Positions 58,341-64,000 of a DNA stretch of 64,000 bases are shown here, piece by piece. The DNA lies in assembly GCA_004835665.1 (NCBI GenBank), contig RBKR01000005.1, forward strand, positions 496,001 to 560,000, written 5' to 3'. Position numbers and translations under genes: made by a program. Under the pieces are notes generated by a model. It saw only the letters and a program-made list of their open reading frames with translations. It ran no database searches and was not told where the DNA came from. Within the stretch, counting starts at the first letter, position 1, and every line of letters starts with the position of its first letter. The stretch is from Phoma sp. XZ068. Taxonomy: Eukaryota > Ascomycota > Dothideomycetes > Pleosporales > Didymellaceae.

Positions 58341-59346
58341 TAGCTGCCCTGATAATTATCTGCACATCTATAGTAGTGTTGGGTAGTTCTAGGAAGGGTC
58401 TACACTTTTTGCACCGCTGACGCAGTCAAATATAATTGCAGAGCGCCACAACACCATGACTCAAGCTAACAGACCCTGATGGCGTTCAGAATCTGAGCAT
58501 GCACGGGCACATGGCGACTCTCAGCCTTATGCAGAACCGTGCTCGGCACCGCAGACTGCCGAGAGCATACCAGCCAGTGTTCTGACGATCATGGGAATCC
58601 GGAGATAAACATGGCAGCGATGACCCCAACATTTCAGTATCGATCCCAAAATATCCTGAATTGCTTAGTCTCGCTGACATTCTGGAATATTGAAAATACC
58701 CATAGAATGCCATAGAATGGTAGAACAGCTCTTCTGACGTACACGCGTGCAGTAGCTGGTTCGGAGAAAACGATAGCTGATATTGTGATGTGAGCAAAGG
58801 TCTGGTTCTCACGCCGCTGCAGGGCTGCTAAGGCTGTCGATCCCCGGCAAGAGCCTACATCATCAGTCGCTGGGTATCAGGACAACAAGGCGCTCGCAGC
58901 ATATGCACTACCCGCCGATAATTGAGAATTATGGGGGCTTGGAAGTGAGGAACTGCTTCTCAAACTCATGCACGGCAACCACTGCATGATTTGCACGGAT
59001 CATTGGACTCCATTTGATGTTCACGAAACTCAAGAACAAGGGTGATCAGCTCAAGCGCCCAGGTAACCCCCGATCCGGGAGGGGCGGCGCAAATTTGGCG
59101 CAAGAGCACTGACGTGACGTATGCCAGCCAGTCAACAGCAGACGTTCGGTCGATGACGAAGGAAGCCGCAACTACCGCTAGTCGTTATATGTGCAGTGCA
59201 GCTCCCCGGTAGATCACCTCACCCCAGCCTCTTGCAATCACACACAGCCCCATATTCTGCATTCATCCATCGATCTCGAAGACAATCAAGTCTTTGTTCA
59301 TCGCACAACGCAACTCCACATCCTCAATCACATCACATAACCCAGC
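58341..59346. other. Intergenic, promoter of the Nce102-like gene
   Basis: About 1 kb with no gene recognised. An AGGGG element (GGGAGGGGCGG near 59078-59088) resembles a stress-response element, fitting a plasma-membrane stress protein downstream; this is only a motif match. The leader before 59347 is C/A-rich. Confidence 0.45.
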
Positions 59347-59960
59347 ATGGTGTCGCGAGTATTGGGCATGGGCCTTCGCGCCTTTCAGGTATGTGCACTT
59401 TCGAGGCAACTTGCATGTGCCATCCTAACGATAGTATAGCTTTTCTGCGCTGTTATCGTCACAGCCATGGTTGGCAACATCATTGCACGCGCCACTAATG
59501 GCACGCACTCGATCGTCGGCTATACCTTGTTTGTTGGTGTATGGTGGTTGTTTACGCTGCTGTACTTCCTCCCCACAGCATTCATCGACAAGTTCGCCAT
59601 CCCCATCGTTGATATGGTTCTGGATGGACTGAGCGTACTGTTCGGTTTCTGCGCTGCTGTCGCGCTTCCCGCCTACCTTGGTGCCCACAGCTGCTCGAAC
59701 AGGGTACGTCATACCATACTATCACTTGCTTCATTGTGCATCGTCTGACAAACGCATAGAACTACACGCTCCACAATGGTGTCACGAACAGCTCCCCTAG
59801 CCTCGAGCAGAACTGCCGCCAGGCTCAGACCGCAACTGCCTTCCTGTGGTTTGGCTGGGCTGCCTTCGTCGCCACTCTCGTCTTTTCCGCGATGGCTGGC
59901 AAGGGTGGTGCCGTCCGCGGTGGAATCCGCCGCGGAGGTCCCTCCATGAGCCAGGTCTAG
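59347..59960 (+). CDS. NCE102: MARVEL-domain membrane protein, Nce102 type
   Basis: Three exons (59347-59388, 59440-59703, 59760-59960) encode 168 residues. The 14-codon first exon reads MVSRVLGMGLRAFQ. Four hydrophobic helices follow: LFCAVIVTAMVGNII, the TLFVGVWWLFTLLYFL helix, MVLDGLSVLFGFCAAVALPAYLGA, and FLWFGWAAFVATLVFSAM near the C-terminus. This four-helix MARVEL arrangement, a luminal loop with Asn-X-Ser/Thr sites and Cys residues, and a basic Gly-rich tail (GGIRRGGPSMSQV) match fungal Nce102/Fhn1 proteins. In yeast these organise eisosomes and furrow-like plasma membrane domains and sense sphingolipid levels. Introns are 51 and 56 bases, phase 0. The symbol is by family resemblance. 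Confidence 0.88.
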
Positions 59961-60791
59961 GAGACCATTATTTGTAACGTCTATTCGGATTCTTCGTGGA
60001 ATACGCGGGTAGACTGCAGTGATGTTTAGCATCAACCGGATCAACGCGGAACGCCGGAAGATGACGAGAATAGCTAGGCTGTGCTATGGTTCACGCCCTG
60101 TATATGTATTATATTGATGAAGGAAATAATATTGCATCGCGCAAGGCGCAAATGCGAATGGTTGGGTACGGCAATGACAGGATACATGAGACATGGCTTT
60201 GGCGTTTTGCGCGTTTTCCGCGTTGAGCGAACATTGTAGTATCACGATTAATATGGACTTACGATTTACTCCTCACCTTATCTGCACGCTTGGTGATAGC
60301 ATCTTCTGCTTCACTCGACATCGTGCTCGTCGTCCAGCATTAGGTGCGGTTTGCACATTTTCATGCAGCGTATGTTAGACTCGCGTACTGAATAGATATT
60401 GAAATTTCTTGAGTGAGGGTTAATTTAGCTGCGATAATGATCGTGCTCATGCATTACAGCAACACAGCAGACATCGCCAAACGGACAATTGATGCAGTGG
60501 CTGCAATGGCTGTTGGTAGTTTGCTCTTGGCGAGGTGGTGCGTGCACTGTTTTGGATGCGGGTAGCGGACGTAAACAACACCATCGCTCCTGCACCGCTA
60601 CGATCCCCGGCCGACGCGCGCATCCCTTTTGGCGCATTTGTTCTTCACTAACACGACCCCAAATCGCCATGATCAGCTAACCGGAGTCCGCTGCTGCTGT
60701 TTTTGTCTCTTCTTGACCCTTCGCGACGCGTGTTCATCGCTTTCGACCGTCCCATCCCGTTGCCGCCGCAAACACAGCAACCAAGTTCGAC
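59961..60791. other. Intergenic between NCE102 and INCENP genes
   Basis: 3' UTR of the Nce102-like gene, then the promoter and a T/C-rich leader (CTGCTGTTTTTGTCTCTTC near 60691) of the INCENP gene. No gene is recognised. Confidence 0.55.
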
Positions 60792-63700
60792 ATGACGGCC
60801 GCCCGTAGTAAAGTACCCGCCATTGGGTCAGCGCAATGGATCCTCGAGGAACGACATCAATCGAACGATCTTGTCTCACAAGAGCTAGAGGATTTTGGCT
60901 TCTCTGTGCGCAATGAGCTGGAGTGGCTTAATGAGCACATGACGGATATCTTCGCCGAAGATGGACAGTTCGTCGCGCAATACTCATGTGAATGCGACCA
61001 GAACTGACATTTGGGCAGACACAACCTCGATGTTTTCAAAACACCTGGGAAATTACGCGGCAAGACGCCTCACACAACACGCAAGAGAACTGTTGCCGAG
61101 CCTCGACAGGTGCGTAGGATAAAATTACTCAACCTCAATATATTGACAGTAGACAGCCTCTCGCAAACCTCTTCGCAGCAGACCTGCAGCAGCGCACTAC
61201 CCCTGCTGAACAAAGTCTACGGGACATTGCCCAGAGGAGCACAGCAAAGTCGAAATTTCACATTGCCGAAGACACCGAGAACCAGGCTCCCGTCCTGTCT
61301 CCAGCACCACCCACACCTGTAGCGCGCCAGCTATTCTCGAAAGCATCGAGACCTGGCAAGGAACACCCCGTGGACAGCTTCGATCACGAGTTCTCTGATG
61401 AGCGCTCACCGCCCCAGCCTGCGCCTGCACAATGGGCGTCGTTCGAGACACAAGACACGGCGTTCAGCTCACAAGCTGACTATGTCTTCTCGCCCCCACG
61501 CACACAAACGACGCAAGCAACACAATCTTTCAGACACTCTCTGCACGATCTGGAGGATGACGAGGCCGAGGGGAAAGATGCGCCAGAGGATTCATTTGTC
61601 TCAGCGAATGACGTATTTGGCAGCAAGACCGCGTCGAACGAGAACTTACGCGAACAAGCAGAGCTCAATGCCGCGCTTCTTGACGAAGATTTCCAGGAAG
61701 ATCTGAGGACCGAGAGTCGTGGCACTGTTGTGCATCACGATATCGATGGAGCAGGGGATGATGAGGATGAAGACGATGACATGCAAGACTTCTCACATTT
61801 CCCGAAGCCCCCTCACGTTGCATCCGACTTCTTCAGTGTCGAGACCGAGACAGAAGGAACCCTCGATACCGCACACCGACAACCCCAAGCGCCTGAGCCG
61901 AACATGCTTTTCGAACCCACAGAGTTTGATTATTCCAACACCCCGGCTGGTCCCCCTCCAGCTTCCCCCATGCAGCAGGCACATGATGATACCATGGTTC
62001 GTCACGATGTCGATGACGAGATGGAGGTTGATGAGGAGCCTACACCATCAGAGCATTCGAGCCCCGTGAAACCGCTGGTTAGGAAGAGTAGCCTCACATT
62101 CGCCTGTCTGCCCGCACGTGAGCCCATCCTTCCCAAGAAGAGCATGGGACGAACGAGTCAAATCAGGCATACTGGAGGCAAGAGCCTTGGGGCTTCGCAA
62201 ATTGTGCAGCCAGTTGAGTCACAACACGATGGTGCCATGGATATGGACGAGGATCGTCCTACTGTGCAACACGAGGAGTCGGAAACAACGAAGACGCACA
62301 ACAAGACGTCTACACAACGTTTGTTTGAGCGTTTTCAGATGCTCGAGCAGCACGCACCGCCGAAGCGGATCAGCCAGAACATTCTGTCACAATCATCTCG
62401 CCCTTCGGTCTACCCTACTACATCCTCACAGCCGAAAGAGGTTGTGCCAGCCGCGCAGACATCGCAATCTCAGCCTTCGTATCCCACTCTTCCAGCTGAA
62501 CCTGAAAGGGAAGAGGAAGAGGACGACGATGATTCTTGGATAGCGGCGCCGAACAAGACAGCAGCGCCCACTGCCAATCCTGTCAGGCCTCCGATCAATA
62601 AGAGCCACACTGTGGCTACCCATTCTTCGCCGCACAAGTTGAAACCATCGCCAATCAAGCTAATATCGACATCCCACCCTGATCTCTCAGCAGCTGCGGA
62701 TTCGACCACTCCGGTTGGCTCCCCAGCTGGTAAGAAATACATGGATGCCCCTCTCAGTGCTTCAAAGGCTAAATTTTATTCAGCTCTTCGCGCCGCGAAG
62801 GACAAGCTCATCGGCTCCACTACCACCAGCGCGCAGGTCAAGCTCGACGCTCTTTCTTCAAGCCCCATGCGACCCAGACTGCAAGCTGCACCATCCTCAG
62901 ACGACCTTCCCAGCAGCCCGAAGCGAGCCGAGAGGCCAATCTCGATATTTTCGCACATGCGATCGCCATCGAAAGACTCTGTCAAGTCCTCCAAATCCAC
63001 GAAGTCTGCGAAGTCTGCGAAATCAGACAAAGCCGCTGAGGCGCCAGGCAGTCCGCTCAAGGAACGCAAGACTCGCAGTTCAACGGAGCGTGAGAAGGCC
63101 AAGGAACGAGACGTCCGAGAGAAGGAGATGCTGCAGAAACAGAAGAGTGAAGACAAGCTCAGAGAGATGCGCGAGAAGGAGCATTCAAAAGCTGCAGCGT
63201 ACCACAAGAAGACTGCATCAGCCGTTGCAAAGACACCGTCCCAGATGTCTTCTCAGACCAGTCTTAAGCCGGTTTCTTCTGCCAACACCGCAACCAGGCC
63301 AGCGCCTCGACCTGACACTGTACGACTGAACACAGCTCCGAAGGATCAGGGTACCGATTCTGCTGACGAGATGCCACCTCCACCTCCACCAAAGAGCTTG
63401 CTCCCTACATTCCCAACAACGAAGGTCAGGCCGCCCAAGAAACTCGTCAAGCCAAACAGCAAAGACGCTCTTGCCAAGCCACAAGAGCCCCAGAAAATCT
63501 TTATCAAGAATCAATATGCTAGAGCACCGCCTCCAGCTGCCCGTCCAGCTCCTGTTACTACAAAATCTACTGGCCCATCCACTCTTGGTAAATCCATATC
63601 ATCGAAACCTACGGCAGCTACATTGTCCAGGCCAGGTACAGCAATGGCCAATAAGATTGCACCATCAGCAAAGTCGGCACCGAACACATTGAAGGCACCT

Positions 63701-64000
63701 CCTCCTAAGGCACCTCGACCACAACCGCAGGCTAACACGAGCTTCGAAAAGCCAAAGCCTCAAGCAGCCCAGCCCCGCGCCGACCTCGCAGCTGCCCGGG
63801 TTCCCACAACCCTCAGAACAGTTCAGGACGCAAACTCAATCCGCGTACCTCCAGTTAATACAGCCAAGCCGCCCAAACGAGCTCTCGAGAATGATACCGA
63901 AACAATTCAGCGTCCACCCAAGCGACCATCTCAGCTAAAGCAAAACCCCATCACACCTGGGCACCCATCCCAATACGCCAAGGGCAAGATTCCTGGTCTT
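60792..64000 (+). CDS. SLI15: Inner centromere protein INCENP/Sli15, N-terminal part (cut by window end)
   Basis: Three exons are visible (60792-60967, 61019-61109, 61157 to beyond 64000), giving 1037 residues with no stop before the edge. The N-terminus has SNDLVSQELEDFGFSVRNEL at 25-44 and NEHMTDIFAEDGQ, the CEN-box-like helix that binds Survivin/Borealin-type partners. After intron 1 comes NLDVFKTPGKLRGKTP, a conserved basic TPGK motif, and after intron 2 PLANLFAADLQQRTTPAEQSL. The remainder is disordered, acidic then Ser/Lys/Pro-rich, with a charged single-helix-like segment at about 750-805 (REKAKERDVREKEMLQKQKS). INCENP scaffolds the chromosomal passenger complex and activates Aurora kinase through a C-terminal IN-box, which must lie beyond the window. 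Intron 1 uses a weak GTTCGT donor; other donors break the frame. Confidence 0.85.

Noticed and set aside
53900..58800. Transposable element
   Set aside because: No terminal repeats, reverse transcriptase or transposase motifs, or target-site duplications could be seen.

Overview
The window is nuclear DNA of a filamentous ascomycete (Pezizomycotina; a Dothideomycete is my best guess, but nothing here proves it). The evidence is one gene every 3-4 kb on both strands, GT-AG introns of mostly 47-80 bases, and fungal gene types: a Blm10 proteasome activator, a Rid1-like formin-GBD protein, a MARVEL/Nce102 protein, Ser/Thr-rich secreted proteins and a GPI-anchored PLC-like enzyme. There is no operon, CRISPR array, intact transposon, tRNA or rRNA that I can support.

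Layout. 0-16 kb: a large secreted PAN/apple-repeat protein (1641-6444, +), an ornithine cyclodeaminase-family protein (6907-8394, -), ribosomal protein eL8 (8746-9639, -) divergent from the GPI mannosyltransferase Gpi18 (10037-11507, +), and a secreted Cys-rich protein (12595-14068, +). 16-33 kb: a Ser-rich fungal protein of unknown function (16485-19280, -), the SCF receptor Cdc4 (22459-25662, +), a BRAP2/Etp1-type RING ligase (26236-28308, +), a tiny putative membrane ORF, and a Rid1-like GBD/FH3 protein (29443-32165, -). 33-53 kb: an F-box-like protein (-), cis-prenyltransferase Rer2 (34545-35731, -) divergent from a CP-motif protein (36185-37920, +), GINS subunit Psf3 (38189-38843, -) divergent from Blm10 (39915-45919, +), a GPI-anchored PLC-like protein (46508-47862, -), a small helical protein (48602-49424, -) and a PSP1-domain protein (50089-52775, -). 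53-59.3 kb is gene-poor and holds decayed coding sequence. 59.3-64 kb: an Nce102-like protein and the N-terminal part of INCENP/Sli15, cut by the window edge.

The genes are mostly unrelated housekeeping functions: ribosome, ER glycolipid and dolichol synthesis (Gpi18 and Rer2, with the PLC-like protein and perhaps other secreted proteins as downstream users of GPI and glycans), ubiquitin-proteasome (Cdc4, BRAP2, Blm10), DNA replication (Psf3) and chromosome segregation (INCENP). They do not form a biosynthetic cluster.

The least explained object is the 1567-residue secreted protein at the left. It has four PAN-like modules, several Lys-Arg (Kex2-type) sites lying at domain borders, and directly behind one of them an 11-residue-periodic Val/Ala/Lys amphipathic segment. 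Exon boundaries throughout were inferred from splice sites, frame and family conservation, without transcripts.
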